The position numbers and the translations under genes are program-made. Below the pieces are notes generated by a model. That model was not told where the DNA came from. It searched no databases and saw only the letters and a program-made list of their open reading frames with translations. Source: Nitrospira sp. (GTDB taxonomy: Bacteria > Nitrospirota > Nitrospiria > Nitrospirales > Nitrospiraceae). Taken from it: a stretch of DNA of 64,000 bases. Position 1 is the first letter of the stretch. Each line of letters opens with the position of its first letter. Positions 41,912 through 51,291 of the stretch are shown here, one piece after another. The stretch covers positions 1,798,001-1,862,000 of the forward strand of contig CP060499.1 of the NCBI GenBank assembly GCA_024760525.1, given 5' to 3'.

Positions 41912-43510
41912 ATGACGGTATGCCCCGTTGGGAAGTTTAAGAGTCGCTTGGAGCTGTCATCGCGCCGATCAGGTGCGCGTCAGCCCGAGCTGGTATCGTC
42001 CCTGCCGGCGCATGATCAGCTCCAAATTCAGAGAAAGTCTTCCTGTCCCTGTGGTGGCGGGTGTCCGGCCTGCCAAGCGAAATCGAATGATCTGAAACTC
42101 TCCCGGCCCGGCGACCCAGCCGAAATCGAAGCGGATCGGATCGCCGATGGGGTGATGTCGGCACCAGGGCATTCTCCAGTGAAGGGCGCATGGCCGCGTA
42201 TCCAACGTTTCTCAGGTCAATCGGATAGACGGATGGATGGGGCTCATACCGATGCAGGTCACATCCTTACAAGCGGCGGCAGACCGCTCGATCTATCGCT
42301 GCAGTACGACATGGGGCAACGGTTCGGCTATGACTTCTCGAGTGTGCGAGTACATACCGGCACTGTCGCTGAACAATCGGCGCGAGACGTCAGCGCGCAT
42401 GCGTATACGGTCGGCAACAATATCGTCTTTGGGCAAGGACAGTTCGCCCCGGAGACTCAAGCAGGGCGTCGGCTGCTTGCGCACGAACTCGCGCACGTGA
42501 TTCAGCAGTCGGTCGGCGCGCCGGTCGTTCAACGGCAGATCACAATCCCGATCTTCGACGAATTCGACCCTTGTGTGATCGATCCGGTGTTCGGCAAGAA
42601 GGTCTGTGGCTCCTATGCCAAGACGGCGTGTGAAAAAGTCCCTTCCCTGCCTGGATGCAGTTTTGTATGCAGGAAATTAGGATGCAAAAAACCGGAAAAG
42701 CCGTCCGTCTCTTGTCCTTCCGGCTTCCGTCCCGGCAGATCGGCAGAGTTCAAAGACCAATGTTGCATTGAAAAAAGGACAACCAATCCAGATCAGACGA
42801 CGGAAGACAATACTATAGAGAGTGCCAGCAACTGTTGTCCGCCGGCACGCGCTGCTTCCACACCATTGGGCCTGCGTTGTTGCCCGGCGGGCGAGGTCGC
42901 ATCCAACGGGCAATGTATCAGCGGCTCTGAACCTCAACCTCCCGGGCCAATTCCGGCTCCTAGTCCTTTCGTGCCCTGTTTGCCGGGAGAAAGACCGAAC
43001 CTCTTCGGCGGGTGTTGCGGGCCGGGAGATCATACCGATAAGCAAGGTCATCCCTGTCTACCCCAGCCGACTCCGACGCCGATACCGGACCAGCCTTCCA
43101 TTTCAGCGCCAGGGAATGTTGTGCTCCATTTCGACCAGGACCGACCGATGAGTGGATGGGCGAAAACAGAGGCTACCTTGCTGCGAAGCCTCACGACTGA
43201 AAGTAAGTCCGTGTGGCCTATTCTGCTCGAACAGTTGCAGGGCAACCCGTCATTAGCACTCCAACTGGTTGGAAAGGCTTCGCCGGAGGGTCCGGAGACT
43301 TATAACCTGGACCTGGCTCAGCGTCGCGCGCAACTCGTTATGGAAGTGCTCGTCGATAAAGGGGTTGGACGCGGACGTATCGTCGATGTCGCACCCGAAT
43401 GTACTCAGGTCGAAACAGGAGTCTATGCCTGCGGCGAAGTGGGTGCTCTCGGCCCGGAAGATCGTCAGGTAAAAGCAGTGTTTGATGCCACGACAGCCCC
43501 AAATCCATAG
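41912..43510 (+). CDS. DUF4157 eCIS cargo protein 2, Cys-rich and OmpA-like C-terminus
   Basis: A 532-aa protein. The leader SCPCGGGCPACQAKS and AEIEADRIADGVMSAPG are followed by DUF4157 with LLAHELAHVIQQ near residue 190. Residues about 200-390 are a Cys/Pro-rich linker with some twenty Cys (CCPPARAAST, CCPAGEVASNGQC, CCGPGDHTDKQGHPC). The C-terminal 130 residues (VVLHFDQDRPMSGWAKTEAT, LQLVGKASPEGPETYNLDLA, QRRAQLVMEVLVDKGV) are OmpA C-terminal-like, a peptidoglycan-associating fold. The OmpA-like part might anchor the protein to a target cell wall. The leader DNA is almost identical to cargo 1 over 75 bases. Confidence 0.8.
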   Translation: MTVCPVGKFKSRLELSSRRSGARQPELVSSLPAHDQLQIQRKSSCPCGGGCPACQAKSNDLKLSRPGDPAEIEADRIADGVMSAPGHSPVKGAWPRIQRFSGQSDRRMDGAHTDAGHILTSGGRPLDLSLQYDMGQRFGYDFSSVRVHTGTVAEQSARDVSAHAYTVGNNIVFGQGQFAPETQAGRRLLAHELAHVIQQSVGAPVVQRQITIPIFDEFDPCVIDPVFGKKVCGSYAKTACEKVPSLPGCSFVCRKLGCKKPEKPSVSCPSGFRPGRSAEFKDQCCIEKRTTNPDQTTEDNTIESASNCCPPARAASTPLGLRCCPAGEVASNGQCISGSEPQPPGPIPAPSPFVPCLPGERPNLFGGCCGPGDHTDKQGHPCLPQPTPTPIPDQPSISAPGNVVLHFDQDRPMSGWAKTEATLLRSLTTESKSVWPILLEQLQGNPSLALQLVGKASPEGPETYNLDLAQRRAQLVMEVLVDKGVGRGRIVDVAPECTQVETGVYACGEVGALGPEDRQVKAVFDATTAPNP

Positions 43511-43570
43511 ACAAAGAAGCCGGAGAGTCCGGACTGCTCATATGAGTTTTACAATAGGATTGATCAATCG

Positions 43571-46423
43571 ATGACGTTGTGCCCCGTGGGGAAGCTTAAA
43601 AATCGATTGGACTCGGCACATCACCGGCTGGCGTATCTGCCGGTGTCGTCTATTCCTGTACATGACCAGTTCCAAATTCAGAGAAAGGCTTTTTGTCCCT
43701 GCGGCGGTGGATGTCCGTCGTGCCAGTCGGGTGGGGGCAATTTCAAAGTCTCGCAGCCGAATGATTCGGCCGAGATCGATGCCGATGCGATCGCCGATCG
43801 TGTGATGCGCGTGCCGATTGAGAAAATCGGTCCGATCACTCTCAATTCGTCCGTATCAGAACCGCAAATTCAACGCCAGCCGGCCAGTGGAACGCAGGCA
43901 GCTGAAGAAGAACCTGAACCGATCGGTGAAGGGCTTGCGACCGTCGCAGAAAACCTCGATGAGAATAATCCTGCTTTTTCCAAACTAACCGAAGAGCTTG
44001 GTGACAGGTTCCGTGCACTGCCCGCACCGCTGAGTGTTGGTGTGCCTCTATTCCTGGGCGCGAATTATCTGGGCATCTGGGCACTGGCGATGGCGAATCC
44101 AGCAATGCGGAGACACCTTAACGATTTCAATCTCGGTATGGCGCCGGGCGCCCTTCTTCCGCAATTTCCGATAAAGACCTTTACATACAGGATCCTTGAC
44201 CCTGAGCAAACACGGTTCGAATTCGATCTCGATTTGGACGTGTCAGGAATAATCGAATCGTTGGATGAAAATAGCCCGCTGTCAACCTTGTCGATCGAGA
44301 CCGCCGGACGTCTGAATACCACAGCGCCGACAGGCGCCTCGCCTGTAGGACTGTCATCATTGAATGTAAATTTGGGACTGTTCGATGATGGCTTGATGTT
44401 CTCCGGTGGTTTCCGTCAGGGTGTTGATCCGTATCCGCTTTTAGAAAGGGATCCGTATACGGGTGCGGGTTCCAGGATCATGCAGCAGGTTCCCGGCTTG
44501 CCAGATTTGTATCCTGGTGAGCAGGACATTCGGTTCATGCTGCAGGTCGATTTCGTCAGGTTATATAACTATTTCAATCCTCAGAGCACTCCGATTCGAA
44601 GCGTCCCGCGACAAGTTGAAGGAGACCGCGGCGAACCTGAAGTGCAAAGGAAAACTGCCGGATGTACGACATGCCATTCCGGTACGGGCGACCTGCGCGT
44701 GTCCCAACCGAACGACGCAGCCGAGATCGAGGCGGATGCGATCGCCGATCGTGTGATGAAGATGCCAGCCGGAGCCGAAGCACTGAACACGACGAATCAC
44801 ATCGATCCGACAAAGGGGACCCATCGTAAATGCGATGCGTGCGAGGACGAAGAAGAAACGATCCGGCGAAAACCGTTGTCGGGCCCGGGCGAAATGCCAT
44901 CGCCAAATCCCGATCACGTACACAGCGTCATCGGCTCCGGCGGCCAGCCGCTCGACCTGGTGACCCGCGGATTCTTTGAACCGCGCTTGGGCCGCGACCT
45001 TTCGGGAGTTCGCGTTCACACCTACTTGGCCGCCTCGCAGTCGGCGAGGAAGGTCGATGCGCGCGCCTATACGGTCGGCAACGACATCGTTTTCGGTAAC
45101 AGCGAGTACGCCCCGCACTCGGAAAGCGGCCGGTATCTGATCGCCCACGAGCTTGCGCATGTCGCCCAGCAGAGCGGCCAGGCGGCCTCTGGTAAGCCGC
45201 CCGTGATCGCGCGCGTCGCGCTCACACCCGCCGATGTGGACACACTCGCCGACTCGCTTCACGATGCCATCGCCAGTGTTCCAACGGACGAGGAACTCAT
45301 CTACGTTGCACTGCAAAAACTCGAACGGGACGCGACGGCCATCACGTCGCTCAAGTCTGCGTATAAGACGAGGCATATGACAGACCTCGTCGCCGATCTT
45401 GGCTCGCAACTAAAGGGGCCGGGTCTCGCCCTCGCCAAGACACTGCTTGGGGTGAAAGGCGGTCTCGCAGTTTCTACGAAAGCGCCGGTTACGGCCACGG
45501 AGTTCGAGACAGTTGCGAAGACGATCAATACGGCGCTCGCCGGCAAGACGATCGACGCCGAGGCCATCTATGCCGCCTTGCTTCCGCTGGCGTACGACTC
45601 GACAAAATCCAGCACACTGAAGACGACGTATGCAACGCTGTTCACCAATACGCTCGAGGCTGACCTCACCGCGAAGCTGACAGGTGCGGACCTCGCATAC
45701 TCGCTCTATCTGCTCAATGCGCCAGGCCCGGCTGCCGTCCACGCGCCGACCACATTCAAGGCCCAGCCCGGCCCGGGCAAAGCGCCGGCGACGCCCCCGC
45801 CACCCGTTGCAGGGGGGACGATCAAGGCAGAGACCGAAGTGCCGTGGAAGACCACGTCCGGAACGACGGGGCAATATGGGTTTGGTGTCGGCTACAGCGG
45901 AGCTCTCTCAGCACATAGCCGGTGGGTGCAGTTCATCGAACGTGAGATCAGCTATGATCCGAAGGGCGGCGGAAAGCGCACCTCCCTCGATAAAGAGATC
46001 ACCGCCGGCGGCGGGAAGAATAAGTACAAGTTAACGACGACGACAGCTTCGCCCAACTGGGCCGTGGACAGCTACAGTGCGTCAACTCCATTTTTCGACG
46101 ATAAGAGCGACGCATGGCGCGACGCGACCTCAGTGTCGATCTACGACGCGCCGGCCCCACGCGAGGGCGACATAAAGGACCTCTTCGATGCAGGGCACAC
46201 GAATGTCACGTCCCGCGCGCATTTCGACATCTATTTGATTCGTGACTACTCGGCGATCTACCACGTCGAGATCGAAATCGTCTGGACCTTTTCGGATCCA
46301 AAAAACTTGAATAAGCGCAAGACGACGCGAACGATCAAGTCAACGGGCAAGGTGAGCGTTCTGCCCGGAGCGCTGAAAAGTGCGCTCGTCGCGCGCTATC
46401 CGGCGTATGCATATATCCGTTAG
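43571..46423 (+). CDS. DUF4157 eCIS cargo protein 3, duplicated leader and annexin-like repeats
   Basis: A 950-aa protein with an internally duplicated leader. The first copy (CPCGGGCPSCQSG, DSAEIDADAIADRVMR) is at residues ~36-82 and the second, degraded one (GCTTCHSG, DAAEIEADAIADRVMK) at ~365-398. An uncharacterised ~260-aa domain (TYRILDPEQTRFEFDLDLDV) separates them. DUF4157 follows (GGQPLDLVTRGFFEPRLGRD, LIAHELAHVAQQSG near 527). Residues about 555-625 and 641-717 are two similar ~70-residue helical repeats (PTDEELIYVALQKLERDATA, SLKSAYKTRHMTDLVADLGS) in the style of annexin repeats. The final ~200 residues are beta-rich and unknown. Confidence 0.78.
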   Translation: MTLCPVGKLKNRLDSAHHRLAYLPVSSIPVHDQFQIQRKAFCPCGGGCPSCQSGGGNFKVSQPNDSAEIDADAIADRVMRVPIEKIGPITLNSSVSEPQIQRQPASGTQAAEEEPEPIGEGLATVAENLDENNPAFSKLTEELGDRFRALPAPLSVGVPLFLGANYLGIWALAMANPAMRRHLNDFNLGMAPGALLPQFPIKTFTYRILDPEQTRFEFDLDLDVSGIIESLDENSPLSTLSIETAGRLNTTAPTGASPVGLSSLNVNLGLFDDGLMFSGGFRQGVDPYPLLERDPYTGAGSRIMQQVPGLPDLYPGEQDIRFMLQVDFVRLYNYFNPQSTPIRSVPRQVEGDRGEPEVQRKTAGCTTCHSGTGDLRVSQPNDAAEIEADAIADRVMKMPAGAEALNTTNHIDPTKGTHRKCDACEDEEETIRRKPLSGPGEMPSPNPDHVHSVIGSGGQPLDLVTRGFFEPRLGRDLSGVRVHTYLAASQSARKVDARAYTVGNDIVFGNSEYAPHSESGRYLIAHELAHVAQQSGQAASGKPPVIARVALTPADVDTLADSLHDAIASVPTDEELIYVALQKLERDATAITSLKSAYKTRHMTDLVADLGSQLKGPGLALAKTLLGVKGGLAVSTKAPVTATEFETVAKTINTALAGKTIDAEAIYAALLPLAYDSTKSSTLKTTYATLFTNTLEADLTAKLTGADLAYSLYLLNAPGPAAVHAPTTFKAQPGPGKAPATPPPPVAGGTIKAETEVPWKTTSGTTGQYGFGVGYSGALSAHSRWVQFIEREISYDPKGGGKRTSLDKEITAGGGKNKYKLTTTTASPNWAVDSYSASTPFFDDKSDAWRDATSVSIYDAPAPREGDIKDLFDAGHTNVTSRAHFDIYLIRDYSAIYHVEIEIVWTFSDPKNLNKRKTTRTIKSTGKVSVLPGALKSALVARYPAYAYIR

Positions 46424-46534
46424 CCCGGATAGCCCGACGCGATCTTCTGAAGCCGCACGCTGGAACGAGATGCATCCGGGGTCGTGATGGAACGCCGAAT
46501 TCCGCACCAGGAAAGGTGAAGCGGACTAACCGAA

Positions 46535-48421
46535 ATGAACGTGAGAGCAACAACCTCGATACCTGACGTGTCGACTCACCCTCGGACTGCCGTGACACCG
46601 GATGGCGGCGCTTTGCCGACAAGCACACTGCCACCGGGGGCGACTGTACTTCGAAAAGCTTCGTGCTCCTGCGGGGGCAGATGCCCGGCTTGTCAGACGC
46701 AATCCAGCGATCTGAAGGTTTCCCAGCCCAACGATCCCGCCGAGATCGAAGCCGATCGCATCGCCGATAACGTAATGCGGATGCCGGATGGTGGAAGTGG
46801 GGCGGTGGCTCATGAGGGCAGGGAATCAAAGACGTTTCACCGACGAGCGAAACCGGGCTCAAACAGTGTCCCGCCTTCTTCGGGCATTTTCGGTTCTTCC
46901 GGGCACCCGCTTGATGCCGAAACGCGAGAGTTTTTTGAACCTCGGTTTGGGCGCGATCTGGGCGATGTCCGCATCCACACCGGAAACGAAAGCAATAACA
47001 CGGCTCAAAATATAAGCGCCCACGCATATACGCTTGGCGACAGTATAGGGTTTGCCGCAGGCAGCTATGACCTGGTTTCGCATGAAGGCCGACGACTGAT
47101 CGCCCACGAGTTGGCCCACGTTGTCCAGCAACAGAATGGTACCGCGCCCGGCATTGTCCACCGCAGTTTTGTGCCGTGGCCGGGACAGATAGGAACCGAT
47201 GCCAAGGATGCGGCCGGAAAGTCCACTTACAAGGAAGAAGGAAATATTGTGAGCGAATACGTTCAGCGCACCGGTGACGAAAAATTTGCTGCTCCCAAAC
47301 CTTCACTACTCGAATTCGACAAGAAAAACTGTACCGTAGCTTCTACGGTTGAAGTGAACATTACCAAGTCTGCAGACCCTAAAAATGTCGTCACAGATGA
47401 CGAACTAAAGAAAGAAAAGGAGCGGTTTTTCAAAGTTGCTAATGACAAATTAAACGGCTGGGTTGAGATCACAGTTGGCAGCGGCGAAAAATGCACGGTT
47501 TGCGCCGGAAAGACGGTTTCGGTCAAAATCGTGGCTAAGGAAGGCACCGGGCCTTTTGCGGATTCAGTCGAGATAGTCAAAAGCACCGACCGCGAAGACG
47601 CAGGGCACTTCGAAGTTGGAACCTCCGAATCTACGCTCTGGCACGAGGCCGGGCACATTGTGCTTGGAGCCGCTGATGAATATCAGGAAGGCGATCGCGC
47701 TAAACGAAAGGACCCTCGTCCCGAAGACAAAGCCAATCCGGGCGATTTTTCGATAATGGAACACAGCCATTGGCCGTCCAGCGCAAATGCGATGATGCAT
47801 GCTCGTCATTTTTCGCATATTCCTGCATGGCTCGGACGCAAATTTCCCAATTGCAGCTTTGATATAAAAGAGAGAAGCGTTTTCACAGGCATCAATTTCC
47901 GGGCTCCGGTTATATTTTTATACCCGACAGGCGGATACGCGAATATCGGCGGGTCACACGGCGCATTCCTGAATTACGGCCTTGATATCGGGATACCGCT
48001 GACAAACGCCCGTGATTGGGAGCTCTTTGTCGGCGCGCACGGTACATTTATGGGGCAACTCGAAGGCGACAAACGACTTGCGTTTTTAATAGGTGCCAGG
48101 GTCGGCATTGAAAAAATGTGGACTCCGGGAGCAGGCGGATTTAACGTAGGTGGATTTGCCGAAGGAGGCGCGGCATTTGTAGGCGACAAATCTTCAAAGG
48201 ATGCCTCGACGTCTTATCTGCCGGGCGGTTATGGCTATGGTGGGGTGAATTTGGGGTATAAATTCTCTCCGTCCGCGGTGTTTCCTAACCTGTCGCTTAA
48301 CGCAGAGGTAGGCGGCGGCGCCATCCGCCCATCGGGGCTGCACAACCTCCAAGCGTTTGTTAAAGACGAAAACTTGCTCCCATTCTTTACCGCCGGGCTC
48401 CGCGCCACGATGATGTTTTAG
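46535..48421 (+). CDS. DUF4157 eCIS cargo protein 4, HEXXH domain and beta-barrel-like end
   Basis: A 628-aa protein. The leader SCSCGGRCPACQTQS and AEIEADRIADNVMRMPDG precede DUF4157 (GHPLDAETREFFEPRFGRDL, LIAHELAHVVQQ near 191). A toxin-like module follows with LWHEAGHIVLGAADEYQ (HEXXH near residue 369) and HARHFSHIPAWLGRKFPN, compatible with a zincin peptidase. The last ~160 residues (YPTGGYANIGGSHGAFLNYG, FLIGARVGIEKMWTP, ending TAGLRATMMF) are glycine-rich alternating strands with a C-terminal Phe, like a small outer-membrane barrel. From about 47200 the DNA is visibly richer in AAA/AAT/TTT/GAA codons than the leader, suggesting a transferred module. Confidence 0.78.
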   Translation: MNVRATTSIPDVSTHPRTAVTPDGGALPTSTLPPGATVLRKASCSCGGRCPACQTQSSDLKVSQPNDPAEIEADRIADNVMRMPDGGSGAVAHEGRESKTFHRRAKPGSNSVPPSSGIFGSSGHPLDAETREFFEPRFGRDLGDVRIHTGNESNNTAQNISAHAYTLGDSIGFAAGSYDLVSHEGRRLIAHELAHVVQQQNGTAPGIVHRSFVPWPGQIGTDAKDAAGKSTYKEEGNIVSEYVQRTGDEKFAAPKPSLLEFDKKNCTVASTVEVNITKSADPKNVVTDDELKKEKERFFKVANDKLNGWVEITVGSGEKCTVCAGKTVSVKIVAKEGTGPFADSVEIVKSTDREDAGHFEVGTSESTLWHEAGHIVLGAADEYQEGDRAKRKDPRPEDKANPGDFSIMEHSHWPSSANAMMHARHFSHIPAWLGRKFPNCSFDIKERSVFTGINFRAPVIFLYPTGGYANIGGSHGAFLNYGLDIGIPLTNARDWELFVGAHGTFMGQLEGDKRLAFLIGARVGIEKMWTPGAGGFNVGGFAEGGAAFVGDKSSKDASTSYLPGGYGYGGVNLGYKFSPSAVFPNLSLNAEVGGGAIRPSGLHNLQAFVKDENLLPFFTAGLRATMMF

Positions 48422-48431
48422 GTTTTTTAGA

Positions 48432-51035
48432 ATGACGGTAAGAGCCATACAAACAGCAGCCAAAAATCATGTAGAGATCAGAGCGCAGCATCTGCCGGAG
48501 GCTGGGAAAAATTCGAATCCATATCTTGCCGACAGCTCTTTTAGAGATTCTGCCATTCTGAGAAAATCTTCATGCTCCTGCGGCGGCGGGTGTCCGGCCT
48601 GCCAAGCCAAATCCACTGATCTCAAAATCTCCCAACCCAACGATCCGGCCGAGATCGAAGCGGATCGAATTGCGGATCGAGTCATGCGGATGCCGGTTGG
48701 GGCTGTGCAGCCTCCTGAAAAAGAGAAGCATTCCGGTCATATCATCCATCGAAAATGCGACGCGTGTGCAACTGAGGAACAGGAAGAGATGTCTGAGCCG
48801 GTCATGCGCAAGGAAGCCTTTGCCTCTGCCATGGCCGAACCGCCGCCCGGCGATATTTCACCATCGATCGAGAATGTCCTACGGTCCGGCGGGCAGCCGT
48901 TGGATTTCACGACACGCCGATTTTTCGAGCCACGCTTCGGTCTGGATCTCAACCATGTTCGTATTCATACGGATTCCATTGCCGGACAATCGGCTCGGTC
49001 GATCAATGCGCGCGCCTATACGCTCGGGCGCAACATCGTTTTTGGACGCGGCGAATACAAACCGGAATCAGAATCAGGTAAACAATTGATAGCGCATGAG
49101 CTCGTCCATACCGTGCAGCAAAATCCCAGAGTTTTCCATGCAGACAATCGGACGATCCAAGGACAGACTCAATCTGTGATTGCCCGTCAACCTTCATCTG
49201 TTCCGGTTCCGGCGCCAACCCGAAGAGAGTTGGTCGAAGCGGCAGCGGACTGGCTTGTGGGTATGGCTCGTCAGGTCGAAGTCATGCGTCAATCGGCTGC
49301 CGTCGCGCTTGCGACGACTCCGGGCAGCGCGGCAGGGCCACGGGCATTTCATCGACTGCTGAACCAGGATGTGTTGGAGCGGCTCCTCAATAACGCCATC
49401 TCCGTGTTTGAGGCGCAAAAAAGCGACAATCCGGACGTGAACTTTCCGTCGGAAAGTCCCGAGCAAACTCGTCTGGGTGAAGCCTATGCGCGCGCCATGG
49501 AGCAATTGGGGCTGGCGATCGAGGAAGCGCGGGTCAACAGCGCGAATCTCGCGCCCGACGTCCACGATGCGCAGGAAAGGGGCTATGGTCGCAACCGCAT
49601 GCGGTGGTTCGACGCAAATCCCGCCGCACCACTCGCGGCTGGAATCCGCGACACATTCACGCAGACGGAGCAGGACATTTCAGCCAGACGTCATCAACAG
49701 GCAACGACGGAATTCTCGAATCTGGCTGCGAACCTGCATCTGTTCAATCTTGCCGGGGACGGCGCCCGACGGCTCCGACTGGCATTACTCAACGCCAGTT
49801 ACCGGCTCGTACGTGATCCGGTCTCGGGCGACGTCGGCGCGCAATCCGCCGCCGCCCTCACGACAACCATTCAGCCGATTTTCGATCAACTGGACGGATA
49901 CGATTGGGCGATCTCGCAAGCCGTCTCGCGTCTCACGCGAGCTGAGGCACGGACGCGTGAATTTGTCGCCGACCCGATCGCACAGGCCGCCGTCGGTACT
50001 GCGTTGCAGGCGCACTTCGCCACCCGCGATCCTGGTTATGCCGCTTTGCTGGCCGATCGTCTGGCTCGAATGGCCCGTGAACTTCGCGGGCAAGGCTCGC
50101 TGGTGGTTCACGCCCGCAATCCGCAGGATCCGTCATGCACGATCGGAAGCATCGGCGGCGGCCTGTCGATGACCGCGGCCCATGCCGAGCCGAATCACTT
50201 CTATTTCTGTCGCAGCGTCACCATCGGCGATGAGGACGACGTCAGCACGGTGATACACGAAAGCGCGCATGCGACGATCCCGAGTCTCGGCGCGCGCGCG
50301 CCGCTGACGGCAATGTCCACTACTCCGCGCGACCGTTCCTATCCGGGCGAACGAATTTACGCACACCTGACGACGGAAGAGGCGCTCGACAACGCAGAGT
50401 CGTATGCGTTCTATGTCGACGAACTGCTCGGAGTTCAGGTTCAGCGTGCGACTGCGCCGAATGATCAGATCACCGGTTGCGCCGATCCCGCTCCGGTGGA
50501 AGCTGCGATCGCTCGTGCAACCTATCGCATAAGGCTCGGCGCGATGTGGGGAGAACAGACGTTAAGTCAGTTTCGAGGACAACTTTTGCCGCAAGGCATT
50601 ATCGAGGTCGTCCGCCGCGGCTTTCCAGCCGCGGATGAAGCACGGTCGAGAGTGGTGCTTACCCACCTGAGTCATCTTGCGGGCTCGCTGAACTATTATC
50701 TCCCGGTGACATGTCGGTCCGCATCGGATGCCGAGGCGCGCGCCGGAGCATTGATCTATAGCCGCTCGAACAGAGTCACGGCCACGGGTCTTTCCTCAAC
50801 CGTGGCACGGCGCAGCGGAGATACGATTTTCGTGTGCCCCGCATGGCTTGCGTCCGGAGTCGATGTTCAGGAGGATTCGCTCGCTTCCATTCTCGTTCTC
50901 CGCTATCGTTCGGCGGTGCCTGTGGCGGACGTGGAAGGCATAGTCAATTTAATACGGTTCATTCAGGAAGAGGCGCATCCGTCGCTGACAGGCCGCACAT
51001 TGCGGCAGCATCAGGACGCCGATGCGCCGCCGTGA
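48432..51035 (+). CDS. DUF4157 eCIS cargo protein 5, M35-like metallopeptidase C-terminus
   Basis: An 867-aa protein starting 10 bases after cargo 4. The leader SCSCGGGCPACQAKS and AEIEADRIADRVMRMPVG are followed by a second Cys motif (HRKCDACATEEQ) and DUF4157 (SGGQPLDFTTRRFFEPRFGL, LIAHELVHTVQQ near 222). A ~370-residue helical region is followed by TVIHESAHATIPSLG (HEXXH near residue 608) and TTEEALDNAESYAFYVDELL. The spacing and NAESYAFY resemble M35 deuterolysin/lysine-specific endopeptidases, whose third ligand is an Asp after HEXXH. The last ~200 residues are unassigned. The best enzyme candidate of the array. Confidence 0.8.
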   Translation: MTVRAIQTAAKNHVEIRAQHLPEAGKNSNPYLADSSFRDSAILRKSSCSCGGGCPACQAKSTDLKISQPNDPAEIEADRIADRVMRMPVGAVQPPEKEKHSGHIIHRKCDACATEEQEEMSEPVMRKEAFASAMAEPPPGDISPSIENVLRSGGQPLDFTTRRFFEPRFGLDLNHVRIHTDSIAGQSARSINARAYTLGRNIVFGRGEYKPESESGKQLIAHELVHTVQQNPRVFHADNRTIQGQTQSVIARQPSSVPVPAPTRRELVEAAADWLVGMARQVEVMRQSAAVALATTPGSAAGPRAFHRLLNQDVLERLLNNAISVFEAQKSDNPDVNFPSESPEQTRLGEAYARAMEQLGLAIEEARVNSANLAPDVHDAQERGYGRNRMRWFDANPAAPLAAGIRDTFTQTEQDISARRHQQATTEFSNLAANLHLFNLAGDGARRLRLALLNASYRLVRDPVSGDVGAQSAAALTTTIQPIFDQLDGYDWAISQAVSRLTRAEARTREFVADPIAQAAVGTALQAHFATRDPGYAALLADRLARMARELRGQGSLVVHARNPQDPSCTIGSIGGGLSMTAAHAEPNHFYFCRSVTIGDEDDVSTVIHESAHATIPSLGARAPLTAMSTTPRDRSYPGERIYAHLTTEEALDNAESYAFYVDELLGVQVQRATAPNDQITGCADPAPVEAAIARATYRIRLGAMWGEQTLSQFRGQLLPQGIIEVVRRGFPAADEARSRVVLTHLSHLAGSLNYYLPVTCRSASDAEARAGALIYSRSNRVTATGLSSTVARRSGDTIFVCPAWLASGVDVQEDSLASILVLRYRSAVPVADVEGIVNLIRFIQEEAHPSLTGRTLRQHQDADAPP

Positions 51036-51291
51036 TAGTTGTTCTTTGAAATGTGTGACGAAGCGTTTCGCCAACACGTTCGGTAACGATAACGCGGTCC
51101 AGCGGTTGGGGAGATCGGTATCGCTGGCAATGATCTGATGTGTCGGCCGGTGTCAATTATGCCTACGATCCGACGCGTGAGGCAGGGATGGAACATTTAC
51201 TTATTCCGGATGCGTCGATCACCTTTGCGCCGGATTTCACGCAGTTTCCCTCTAGCCGGTGAGGGGCGGGCCATAACGGTAAGGATCAACT

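Noticed and set aside
42700..43080. Cys-rich stretch in cargo 2 as a possible frameshifted region
   Set aside because: The frame is open throughout and resumes with an OmpA-like domain in the same frame, so the Cys-rich part is a genuine linker.
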